A stretch of DNA of 64,000 bases from Lucinisca nassula (lineage: Eukaryota > Mollusca > Bivalvia > Lucinida > Lucinidae): contig OY757021.1 of the NCBI GenBank assembly GCA_963580285.1, positions 91,747,221 through 91,811,220 of the forward strand, in the 5' to 3' direction. The position numbers were made by a program, and so were the translations under genes. Shown piece by piece: positions 34,101 to 44,600 of this stretch. The notes under the pieces are model-generated. The model searched no databases and was not told where the DNA came from. It was given only the letters and a program-made list of their open reading frames with translations. Numbering within the stretch: the first letter of the stretch is position 1; the number at the start of each line of letters is the position of its first letter.

Positions 34101-34228
34101 CGACAGGGCTTGAGATGTCATTTTATCTCAATGTCGGGTAAAATTCCTACAAAGTTGGAAGCAACGTCTCCAAAATGAGCAATACAGTGTTGACGGTGAC
34201 GTTTAACCTTAAATCAAACAAAACAAAA
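31158..34228. repeat. cluster of seven SINE S1 copies with CTAC/GTAG tracts
   Basis: S1 copies lie at 31158-31432 (-), 31541-31800 (-), 31857-32015 (- partial), 32130-32429 (+), 32833-33125 (+), 33580-33880 (+) and 33926-34228 (+). Between them are (GTAG)n tracts to about 32060 and (CTAC)n tracts from about 32080 to 33560. The orientation of SINEs and tracts flips together near 32070, so the whole cluster is roughly an inverted duplication. Long frames across the CTAC tracts (TYLPTYLP-type) are low complexity, not proteins. Confidence 0.8.
33327..33542. repeat. family A MITE within the SINE/CTAC cluster
   Basis: CATCACGCGAACACGCCTGTA and ATAGGTGTGTTTTCGTGAT ends with the GTACTCGTTAGAACCGACGC hairpin. 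The inner left arm is shortened. Confidence 0.8.
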
Positions 34229-34301
34229 AACTGACGTTGGTGAGGTCGATTTTGATTGGTTGATAGTGAGCAGTGGGTTCGATAATTACTTCTGTTTTTT
34301 G

Positions 34302-34303
<2 letters not shown>

Positions 34304-34369
<66 letters not shown>

Positions 34370-34370
34370 G
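34304..34370. repeat. (ATT)n microsatellite
   Basis: About 22 ATT units. A similar tract spans 35065-35171. Confidence 0.95.
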
Positions 34371-34739
34371 AGACGGTTAAGAGAAAAGCTGTTTGGCTGA
34401 TATTAGGCATTATTATCCCATACAAGCAGAAAGGTGTGAAAATTAGTCAATGTGTTTTGATAAGCATCCTGGGGACAACAGGAAATGTCAAACCATAAAT
34501 CACACATGTTAATCACCTTGGCATATAACTAAAATTTAAATTCCATGAAGGGTTAAGCGGGGTAAGCACATCCGCCCGCATATATATACTTAAAAAATAG
34601 ACCACTCAACAAGCTGGGGAAACAGACCAAACAATGTAAAAATGTACATACGTTACATAAATATACAAAAATCAAATAAAAAAAAAAAAAAAAAAAAAAT
34701 ACCAATATCAAAATTGACCCTTTCCTGCTCTGACACGGT

Positions 34740-35035
34740 TCGGCATATTGACAAGCAAAAAATTATAACGTCGAGTAGAAGACAAAATGGACCGACTGCA
34801 GCGGACTTACGATAGACACGGACGGACGGGGCTGGAGCCGAGCGATGGTCTCCCCATTCACCGGCAACGTGGAATGGGGATACCACCGAACGGCTACGGT
34901 GTAGTGCCAGAATGGATTCGTTTCCTGGGACCCCACCAGCTGACGACCCGCGACACGGGGAAACTGGAAACAACAACAACAAAGGGTTCAATATCCATTG
35001 GAAGCTAGGAATACACCGTAAAACTGAAAAGGTAA
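34740..35035. other. GC-rich island of unknown origin
   Basis: A ~280-bp stretch is much richer in G and C than its neighbours and lies between poly-A (34680-34700) and ATT repeats. It has open frames on both strands (73 codons + from 34787, 130 codons - from 34653). The + frame reads MDRLQRTYDRHGRTGLEPSD and stops shortly before GAAAAGGTAAGG. No family is recognised. It could be a retroposed piece or an exon. Confidence 0.35.
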
Positions 35036-35123
35036 GGGTGTACATGTTTCTCTAAGCCTCGGAATATTATTATTATTATCATTATTTTTTTTATTATTAT
35101 TGTTATTAATATTATTATTGTTA

Positions 35124-35172
<49 letters not shown>

Positions 35173-35279
35173 AAAGGGCAATTATATTGAGATCAGGCTT
35201 ATGCTACAGTGTTCCAATCCATTTAGGCAGATTAATAATTTTAAAATTCCCAAACAACTTCCTTTTTCAAAGTATTAAT

Positions 35280-35541
35280 TGCGAAAACACGCGTATTAAA
35301 AATATATTGTTTTACCATCAAATTTTTAGATCAAATATTCTGATATTTTTCAAATTTCCGCTGGAAAACATAGATTGTAGGTACTCGTTAAAATCGCCTC
35401 GCCGAGACAGTTCTAACGAGTACCTAGAATCTATGTTTTCCAGCGGATATATGAAAATAATATACACCGCTGTAAACCCCATTTTTACTGTTTAAAAGTG
35501 GGGTTTAATGGGGTTTAAAATATAGGCGTGTTTTCGTAATA
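35280..35541. repeat. family A palindromic MITE
   Basis: TTGCGAAAACACGCGTATTA and TATAGGCGTGTTTTCGTAAT ends. The hairpin is GTACTCGTTAAAATCGCCTC / GAGACAGTTCTAACGAGTAC. Confidence 0.8.
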
Positions 35542-35796
35542 ATTTCAAGAAATACATGTACCCGCATATATTTTGTTCTTTTTGAACACATGGAAACCTA
35601 TTTATGGCATATTTAATTCGGATATCTTTCGAATAAATAAAAAAATAAAGACTTCTTTAGACATTTTAAACATAGGCTAAAGATGAAAAGGCCAGGTACT
35701 AACAGGAAATGGATGACATTTCTCACGGCCTTTTTGCGCATGCGCAGATATACCTTGGTATTAAGGTTCTCACGGGTTTAAAGATCTCACGCTACA

Positions 35797-35930
35797 GCGG
35801 TTCTAACGAGCACCCAAAACTTATGTTTGGAGTATACATAAGAAAAATGTCGTGAATTTTCATCAGAAAAAATACCTTTTTTGTGGTATGAAAAAAATGC
35901 ACTATATCACACTGATGTGTTATGGAATGG
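35797..35930. repeat. family B MITE, right half
   Basis: GCGGTTCTAACGAGCACCC, TTATGTTTGGAGTATACATAAG and TCACACTGATGTGTTATGG complete the half at 29800-29958. Confidence 0.75.
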
Positions 35931-35999
35931 GCTGCGCTCGTTGATCGTGGCCTTTCCTGAGTGACTGTTTTTACTATAGTTTGGATCATAAATACATAA

Positions 36000-36085
36000 A
36001 AAGTAATGTAACTCCGCGTAAAACCCAGTTTTCTCTATATAAAGTGGGGTTTGGTGGGGAGTTCATTCCACAGACTTGTTCATAT
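36000..36085. repeat. family B half copy
   Basis: AACCCAGTTTTCTCTATATAAAGTGGGGTTT followed by TTCATTCCACAGACTTGTTC is the outer arm only. Confidence 0.6.
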
Positions 36086-36220
36086 TATGTTCGTGTCACC
36101 ACAATGCTTCAGTGAAGCCGTGAAACGATATTTGCTACTGTAAAATCCGATGATGACACTCTTCAAATGACATTTCCACTACAACTATCCCCAGTTGTTT
36201 TGCTTGAAAACTGTCCTGTC

Positions 36221-36800
36221 ATCACAAAAACACGCCCATATAATTCTAAGCCCCTTCAACCCCACTTTTAGATAGTAAAACTGGGGTTTGCAGGGGTTAA
36301 CCTTATTTTTCTTATCTTTGCTTTAAAATATAGATTGTGGGTACTCGTTAGATGAGGTGGTTCTAACGAGTACCTACAATCTATATTCTGAGCAGTGCCT
36401 ACAATCTATATTCTGAGCAGACGGCCCCCGCCCATCGGGGCTTGAAGAAATAGATGGGCTGCATGATGCTTCCACGCAGAGCTGAAACCGACCAGCACAC
36501 GAGTACCGGTAAACCACTTAGAGGATCTAAGAAGCCTGCCTAGGCAAAGCGGTGTGAGGGCTTATAGACACTATTGGTTTCATTGAGCGGCATGGCTTGA
36601 GATGTCATTTCATCTCAATGTCGGGTAAAAGTCCCACAAAATTGGAAGCAACGTCTCCAAAATGACCTTTAAAGTTTTGGCGGGGACGTTAAACATCAAA
36701 TCAAACAAACAAACAAAATATTCTGAGCAGAAATAAGAAAAAGAACACAATTTTTAACCTTAAAATATCTTTTTTTCGGCGGTCAAGTTTGCCATGCGGT
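36221..36800. repeat. family A MITE interrupted by a SINE
   Basis: The left part (36221-36420) has CATCACAAAAACACGCCCATA and the hairpin. The right part (36719-36800) continues TATTCTGAGCAGAAATAAG. A short arm segment, TGCCTACAATCTATATTCTG, is duplicated just before the SINE. Confidence 0.8.
36421..36718 (+). mobile_element. SINE, family S1, with 13-bp target duplication
   Basis: A full-length copy runs from ACGGCCCCCGCCCATCGGGG to CAAATCAAACAAACAAAC. The target ATATTCTGAGCAG is present directly before and directly after it. The SINE is therefore younger than the MITE that hosts it. Confidence 0.9.
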
Positions 36801-37985
36801 CACTTGCGTAAAACCAAATGTCAGTCATCAGGTTTCCAGCAATATTACGTAGACATTATGTTCCAAGTGCCTGACAATATCCAATATTCTGTATCGAATC
36901 AGAATGTCATATTATAATGAAACATAATTGTTATTTCGAAATACATGGAATTGCGTGTTAAATTGAAATTTTATACCAAGGAAATAATTAACATTTCAAT
37001 AAACCGAAAAAGTATCTTTCAGTGTTACCCATCCGGAAATTCCACAAAAGGTCGTTAGACCATCTAAATACTTTGGCGCCGCAACATGATATCCGTTCAC
37101 ATTCGTCAACCCATTCGGACCTGGAAACCCGTTAAGGGACAAATGCAAACAGTGCCGACCTGGATCAGACGGATTTCCCTTTAAAAAAATAAAAAGTAAA
37201 CTGGACCCAACACGTCTTGAATGACAAACGGACGTGTTCAACATATAACAATGGAAAAATCCACCAGTATAGTATGTGTTAATGATAATAACCTTTTCTG
37301 CGGTTTATTATTATCAGGTTGAAACATAAAGAGCCAAGTCGCAACAGAGACGTAAAATACTGCTTAATGTATATCACTTTGATATCACTAATAGGGTTTG
37401 TATAAGGGCATGCAGTGAATATCAAAGACCTGTGACAAAAAGATTTTCAATGTTTTGCCTTTAGTGGTCCATGTAAAACAACTGACGACAGGAGGGGGTG
37501 AAAATCACTAGATGCGATGGTGAGCCAACTGTCAAAGACCTGGACCTTTTCCTTTCTGGCAATAAGATTTAAACACGTTTTCCCCTTAATGGAGTGACCA
37601 TGAGGCGGGGCCATTTTAAATCCCAGGGCTGTCAAGCGAATATCCTTTGTAGTGGTCCACTAGACAAAATATCAACATAATGCACCTTCAAATTGCAGAC
37701 AAGAAGGCCCATTATTGATCTTAAAGATACACTGTGAATAACCCTAGTAAAAGTCAACCGGATAAAGCAACATGGTCCTACCAGCAAATAGCACAGGCCT
37801 GGGCTTTCTAGATTTAGTAAAGCGACTCATAAACTTTTCCATGTACGAGTCCATGTAAAAAAAGTTTTCCAACATGTTTGACACAAGGAAACATCTTGGT
37901 AAAGGTCTTCTAGATGAAGCTACATATAACATTTCAAAGACCAGAACATTCTTGGTTGTTTGGAATTTTCATTCTCGTTGCCATT
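36801..37985. other. no gene recognised
   Basis: AT-rich sequence. A remnant AACAGTGCCGACCTGGATCAG (37148-37170) is from the family C hairpin. Short frames at 36996-37244, 37447-37635 and 37744-37932 on the - strand match no family I know. Confidence 0.5.
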
Positions 37986-38268
37986 CATTACGCAAACACG
38001 CCTATACAAATACATTGCCACATTTATCGCCAAAAAAATGAAAATTTTATGATGAAAAATTGTGATATGTTTCTTATTTTTGCTCCAAATATAGATTGTG
38101 GGCACTCGTTAGAACCGCCTCATCGAGGCGGTTCTAACGAGTACCCACAATCTATATTTTAAAGCAGAATTAAAAAAAATAAAGCATACCCCCGGAAACC
38201 CAAGTTTTACTATATAAAAGTGGGGGTTCAAGGGGGGTCAAAATTATATAGATATGTTTTCGTGATGC
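37986..38268. repeat. family A palindromic MITE
   Basis: CATTACGCAAACACGCCTATA and ATATGTTTTCGTGATG ends with the intact CACTCGTTAGAACCGCCTC hairpin. It ends ~285 bp before the receptor start codon and may supply promoter-proximal sequence. Confidence 0.9.
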
Positions 38269-38552
38269 AACTAGAATTCTGTATGAAGTTGTGTTCTTTA
38301 CACAAGTTTGAAAGAAGACATTCCAAAGAACATTTCTGTAAAGATTGATTAGATTCTAAGCAGTAGTTTAAAGAAACTGTGAAGGTTGAGGACGACGAAG
38401 GCGGACAGCGACCGATCACAATATCTCCCGGAGCCTTCGGATCTGGTTAACTAAGTATGGGACATGATTTTATAAAACAATGTCACTTTTTTCAGCAATG
38501 CATTATAAGACATAGGCGTGCTATTTTAGTAAAACGGTACTCTTTTTCAGAG

Positions 38553-38667
38553 ATGAGGGCCGCAGGTCTGCTGTTCCTTTGCTGCCTTGTTCGTCTTGTA
38601 CAGTATGTATACATGGAGGAGAAGTGTCCCATGACAAAGGAAAAGAAAGGCTATGATTTTGTAGTTG
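38553..38667 (+). CDS. receptor exon 1 (signal peptide)
   Basis: ATG at 38553 was chosen because the hydrophobic core [12 protein letters not shown] follows directly and an acceptor-like CTCTTTTTCAG ends 2 bases earlier, suggesting a spliced 5' leader. An in-frame ATG at 38457 would add 32 residues without a signal character. The exon ends in phase 1 at a GTAAGT donor. It encodes residues 1-38 plus one base. Confidence 0.75.
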
Positions 38668-41600
38668 GTAAGTATTAATGTTCAAGACACTTCATTGTCA
38701 CGCCAATCATGACCAAAGCAGGCAGAATTTTAAAGTATTGTTTTTTGTTGTTGTTGTTTTTTTTTCTTTAGAGAAAATAGCTTGAAATTTCATGTAAATC
38801 GTCTCCTAGCTGGACGATATACATAACATGTCAACTAATTAAGGAAAGCTACTTCAGTAACTAGTCGAATCGGAACCCAACCGCTAACCCTACCATCAAA
38901 AGGAAAGATGGACAATTAAGATAGAATACCGGAAGGAATCCAAATGTTGGTTTTCTTTTGCTTCAACACTTCAGACTTTTTTATGATGTCGAGTCCGCAT
39001 TGTGTTCCACCCCTGAAATTGTTGATTTGAAGTTATAGAAGATGATGCACTGATGAGTGAGCAATCCTTCGCGCGGACGGATTTTATGCGTAAACCATGA
39101 CAGAAGTACGCAAATGACAACTGATCCGGGGCACAACATTTCCTACAATTTACATGTGCGCCCAGCAAAGAAACAGCCTGCGCAAGCATATATTCTGACC
39201 AGAGACTTCTCCAGCTCCATGAAGGAGCATTGGGCCCTTTGCTATCCTTAGAGCACACAACGAAGACTCTGATCAGACATCGCGGATGCGCAGCCTGATC
39301 AGAGTCATCGCTGGGTGCACATGTAAATTGTAGGAAATGCTGTACGCCGGCTAAAATGTGAAGAAAGTTATACTCTGGTTAGTTCATGCTGGTTTTCTAT
39401 TGTTCTGTTACAGGAATTTTAAGTCCCAAAACAGGAGAATCTCCTCTAGAAGAATGGGTTGGAAATTACAAAGAGCGGAAGAAGTGTTTCAAAACTCCAC
39501 ACTATGTCAACTTGAAAGTAGACGAAGTGCTGAGGATGCCCTATGATGGGTGGGCAAATATAAGCCAAGGAATGAACAAATGTATGTAACTTGCCATTTC
39601 CTTTAGAGGAATGCGCTGCATAATGATAAATTAATGTATTTACTGTCGCCTTTCCGTCTTTCTTTGTTAAGTTTTATTAGTCATATCAACTTAGTGCTGA
39701 CGTGTACAATCTAAATGGCTTTGAAACATACACATTGAGATAACACAGCGGATATGCCACAATCACAGAACAGATTTTACCAATTGCAGCGTGTTTGTTT
39801 GCTTGTTTTGGAGTTTAATGGCCCGTCAACACTATTTTAGGTCATTTTTGAGCCGGTCTGTCCACACTTTCCTTGTCAGGCTTATACGTAAGCGGTAAAG
39901 CAGTACAATGCACATTCTTTCGCCAGAAACTGACAAATGCCCTTCTTGAATCAGCGGAAGGGAGAGAATGACCATAGAAAAGATTTCATGATCACTCTCC
40001 ACGAAAGAAGGTTGCCGACCCCGGCAGGTATCGAACCCGCGTCCTCCTGATCACCAGTCAGACGCGCATCCGACTGAGCTACCGAGGCCGGCCCAATTGC
40101 AACGTGGTGATCAGTAAATAAAACATTACATATAAGGAACATACTAGGCGGTAAGCAAAGTAACAAGCTCTTTCTTCCCTGACGGGCAGATTACAATGAT
40201 ACAGAAAAAAGACAACGCGTAAAAATGACCTAAATATTCGGAATCCTTAACTCCTTTTCACATTTGTTTCTTAATTCGAACACGAATAATTTACTACCCG
40301 ATGTTATGTCTGAAACGGTAGCATATTGGCAAAACAAGGGAACGAGTTTCCGGCATTTTGTGGACTTCTACTGGTGTCTGAAGAATATACTTAGTCTCAT
40401 TTACCTAAATTGACATAAATTAAAAAATATATATATATTTGCCATTAAAATGCTAGTCCCAGTTTAAGAGATGTTTGATTGGTTTCATGTTTATCGCGTT
40501 TAGTTAAAAAACAACTTTGTCTCGTCACAATTATACCGAAAACATCACTCAGGCGAGATCCTTTTTTTTCAGAGAAATAAAGAATTGACATTTCATATGT
40601 ATCGTGTCGTTATGTATGTGTCGAGCCTTATTTTCTCTCATTACGAAAACACGCCAATACAAATACATTGCCACTTTTTTGGCCAAAAATTATAAATTTT
40701 AAGATGAAAATTTGTCATATTTTTCTTATTTCTGCTCAAAACATAGATTGTGGGCACTCGATAGAACCGCCTCGACAAGCGGTTCTGTCGAGTACCCACA
40801 ATCTTTGTTTTTGAGCAGAAATAAGAAAAATAATGTATACCCCCTTAAACCCCAGTTTAACTATATAAAAGTGGGGTACGAGGGGGTCAAAAGTATATAG
40901 GCGTGTTTTTGTGATGTGTAAAAAATAAATAAAACTAAAACGAAATACTTTCAAACGATCGTCTTCTTGTGGATTTGTACGTTTTACTCTTCTTTCTGTA
41001 GATACTTTCACATAAAGGACCCTCGTTATAACGACAAATTTTTTCCCTTACAGTTTACCGCTATAAAAAGGCCGCTATAAAGAAGCCAAATAAGAAACAT
41101 AAAGGCTCATTTTCTCCTTAACTACTTTATGCAACAAATTCTGTAGACATTATTTTGAATCGTACCTCCGAGGCGATTCTAACCAATACCCCTAAAAAGT
41201 GTTACTTTGTATTAAATTACAAGAATCTTTCATGAATACCTATGCATTCCATGTACCCGTAGGCATTTCCAACCTAAGGGATGGTCAGTCCGATCGGAAC
41301 CTGGTCCCGAGGCTGTAAAACATTTTTCATGCTCAACTCAGCATACTATGCAAATAACAATTAAAATACAAACAAATCAGGCAATTTCAGATTAACACAA
41401 AATGTCATTTGTCCTGCTCATAGATTTTAAAATGCCAACATGTTGGCATTTTAAAATTTATGAGCAGGATAAATTTGGTGCTCAATGGAGTTGAGCATGA
41501 AAAATGTTTTATAACCTCGGGGCCAGGGCTAAGCATTGAGCTAAGGATTCATTTCAATGAAGTTGTTACATCACGGAAACAAGCCTATATAATTTTGACC

Positions 41601-44600
41601 CCCTTGAACCCCACTTGTATATAGTAAAACTGGGTTTTCCGAAGGTATACCTTATTTTTCTTATTTCTGCTCTAAAATATAGATTGTGGGTACTCGTTAG
41701 AACCGCCTCGATGAGGCGGTTCTAACGAGTGCCCAGAATCTATATTTTGAGCAGAAATAAGAAAAATATCACAATTTTTCATCATAATTTTTTTTTCGGC
41801 GATATAGATGGCAATGTATTTGTATAGGCGTGTTTTCGTAATGATATGGCGAGTTTTGTCGTTCTAACGAATGTCGGTATAAAGAGAGTTGACTGAATTG
41901 CTTTCTTGCTTTAGCAATTGCTGACCAAGCCAACACCAAAACTGATGTGGGATTATCTGTTGTTATTGGCCCATTCTACATGAACTTGGCGATGATACTA
42001 GAGGATATCGGAGTCCCGTATATCATCACAGACTACATGGGATTTGATTGGTCAGATATCAGTCGCGTTGACGACAAGGTCAGATGGAAGAATATTGTGG
42101 AAGTAAGACCGCCGATGGTGGAATTTAACAGGGCAGTGGTGGACTTCTTTGTACTCGAAGGATGGGAAAGTGCGGTTATGATCATGCCAGAAAACCCCAA
42201 AGACAACCAAGGTATGATTATTTAAGTGGAATGGATGCACCGGATATTTTTCCCGCCATTTCGTACAAGGAAGGCTACTTCCCTCACTTACTGTTTGCCT
42301 TTTAGGTCAAACGTGTATCGATCGACCCAAAGGTATTAACTACAATAGTCTTCGCCTACTATTACCCACGTGACAATTGCTGACCATGTACAAAATATAG
42401 GTGACGGTTATTTATAGCAGCGCTATTCTCCTAGTGACGTCAGAGCGTTGTTTGAAAAGGGTTGGTTAACTGTAACATCGTGTACTGGGATATTGGCAAA
42501 CAATCCTGTTCCCCTACAAGCCTACAGATATTGACAATCGACCCGCCAGTGCTGTCGGTGCTTTGATTTGTAAACTGACCATTTACTCTTTGAGAAAAAG
42601 TATCTGTTCGCGAGGATCACAGTCAATGAAGGGCGAACCCTTATTGAAACTCGGTACAAAATAATGTTTGAAAGAATGCCTCCCCGTCAGCTTATGTATT
42701 GCTATTAATTTTCATTTTTTGTACTCTACTGCAATTGTTAACATGACTACCTCTGACATGTACAAAATCCAGGCTCGGGCTATTTTTAGCAGCGATGTGC
42801 AAAAAGTAAACTCTGGACTTGGCTTGTGTACTAGATCATTGGCAAACAGTGCAAACCCAGATCAGGGTCTACACTGTTTGCTTAAATAACGTGAATTAAA
42901 GGGTGAAGCGAAACAGTTTTGTTCTCAGTTCAGGACTATTTTTCCCGTCTACACTCAAAGACTTTCGTCCCACCAGTGCTGCCAGTGCTTTGATTAGTTT
43001 CGTTGTGACAACGCTGGCGTTTAATAAGTTTCATTTCGTTTTTAGCCTTACTTTTTTACATATACCCTTCAGCTCCTTGAAGATTGCCTTATACAGCGAA
43101 ATTTCAATGAAAATTGCTGCTTCTGTAGAAAAAAAAATGATCATCAATGTTGCCAGACTTGGTGGGGATCGAACCTATGATCCCCTGATCATCAGTCAGA
43201 CGCGCACCTGGTGGAACCATCGAGGGCGACCAGACTTGAAAAGGAGTTAATTTCCTATTTGCTTCAACACTTTATTTATTCAGGCGGTTCTAACGAGAGT
43301 ACCCACAGCCCATGTCTTGGAGCAGAAATATGAAAAATAATGTTTAACACCGCAAATCCCAGTATTCTCTATTTAAAGTGGGGTTTAAGGGTGTTTATTT
43401 CACAGACTTAATCACGTGATGTTAACCACATAGTCTCCATTTTCAGAGTGTCAAAACCTTGCTAGTCAGATGGTGGAGAACAATATATCACCAATCGCCT
43501 ACTCTCTTCAGTTGCAAACTAAACAGCTGATGAAGAACAACACAGCCGAAGTACTCCGAAATGTTAAACTTTTGGAGCAGACCAAGATCATAATATGCAG
43601 TCCAAGAGATGAAATGTACAAGTTGATTCAACTGGTCTTAGATGAGGTATGTCTTTTCACATGCCCGTTTTCTGAATCCTTAAACCTTGTCCTGCTGAGC
43701 CCGGATATGCCTTATCTTTCAAACAATGAAGAGAAGCCATCTGATCAGGATCTTCATTGTTTGTCATTCACTTTATGAATTTGTCGCAATAATTTGCATC
43801 AAGTAATGTGAGTGTTTGATAATCGGTAGTGGGTGTGGCATATTTAAATATTCAGCAGGTCAAGGGTTAAGGTGCCAAGTAAAGCTACATCTGAAAATAT
43901 TATCAGTGTATGTCTTCGTCTGCATGTTCTACATGTTTTGCATACAGACAAACAGTGTGGACCCAAATCAGACTGCTTCCTAGAGGAGCAGTCTGATCTG
44001 AGCCCACACTGTTTGCAACGATGTCTTTTTAAAGTAATCAGCAGAATACAAAGCAGACAACAATTTGTGATTGGCACCTTAAGGGTTAACTGTTATAATG
44101 TAATATTGGAAAACTCCTTAAAAGAGGATTGGATATTTAAATGCAAACTGATGCGATTTTAGTAATTGAGGCACAAATTGTCATACAATATGCCGACAAG
44201 TCACCAGACAAAATACTGAAATTAACCAGCTTATGAGAAAAGGATACTTATCGCAAAGAAGACCAGTCAAGGCTCATGCGACGTGCAGGCTGGTCAGAGA
44301 CTTTGCTGCTCACAGTCATGTAGAAAAGGCCTAGAGGTAGCCATTATTGGTTACGCACGCGTACTGTAATGATCCTAAATATTGGGACAGACAGGCTTAA
44401 GCAAACAATGCAGATTCAGATAAGACTGCTCCTGATCGGGGTCTACACTGTTTGCCATTTCGTCTGCATCTTTGCTGAATCGTGGAACAAATTTGATAAC
44501 ATTTAGGAGAATTGCAGCAAGTCATCAAGACATCCGATTTTTTTAGGATTTTTACGGTATTTGAAGAACATAAATGGCACTTTTCTCATTTATCGGCTTG

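Larger units (their letters stand above)
29959..35796. mobile_element. 5.8-kb insertion with 13-bp inverted ends in a MITE loop
   Basis: Both ends carry the perfect inverted 13-mer TGTAGCGTGAGAT / ATCTCACGCTACA, followed inward by CCCGTGAGA / TCTCACGGG. The flanking 4 bases are GCGG on both sides. Removing the segment and one GCGG restores the uninterrupted hairpin TGAGGCGGTTCTAACGAG of a family B MITE. No transposase is recognisable inside. The interior carries a foldback element, several SINEs, CTAC tracts and another MITE. The superfamily is not recognised. Confidence 0.7.

Noticed and set aside
34653..35045. 130-codon minus-strand frame
   Set aside because: Runs through a poly-A tract and the GC-rich island; no start context, no family.
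40020..40093. tRNA gene on the minus strand
   Set aside because: Head of SINE S2, flanked by the CAATTGCA direct repeat.
42903..43250. 115-codon + frame between exons 3 and 4
   Set aside because: The end runs into a SINE head and no splice sites or family fit; the receptor exons join correctly without it.
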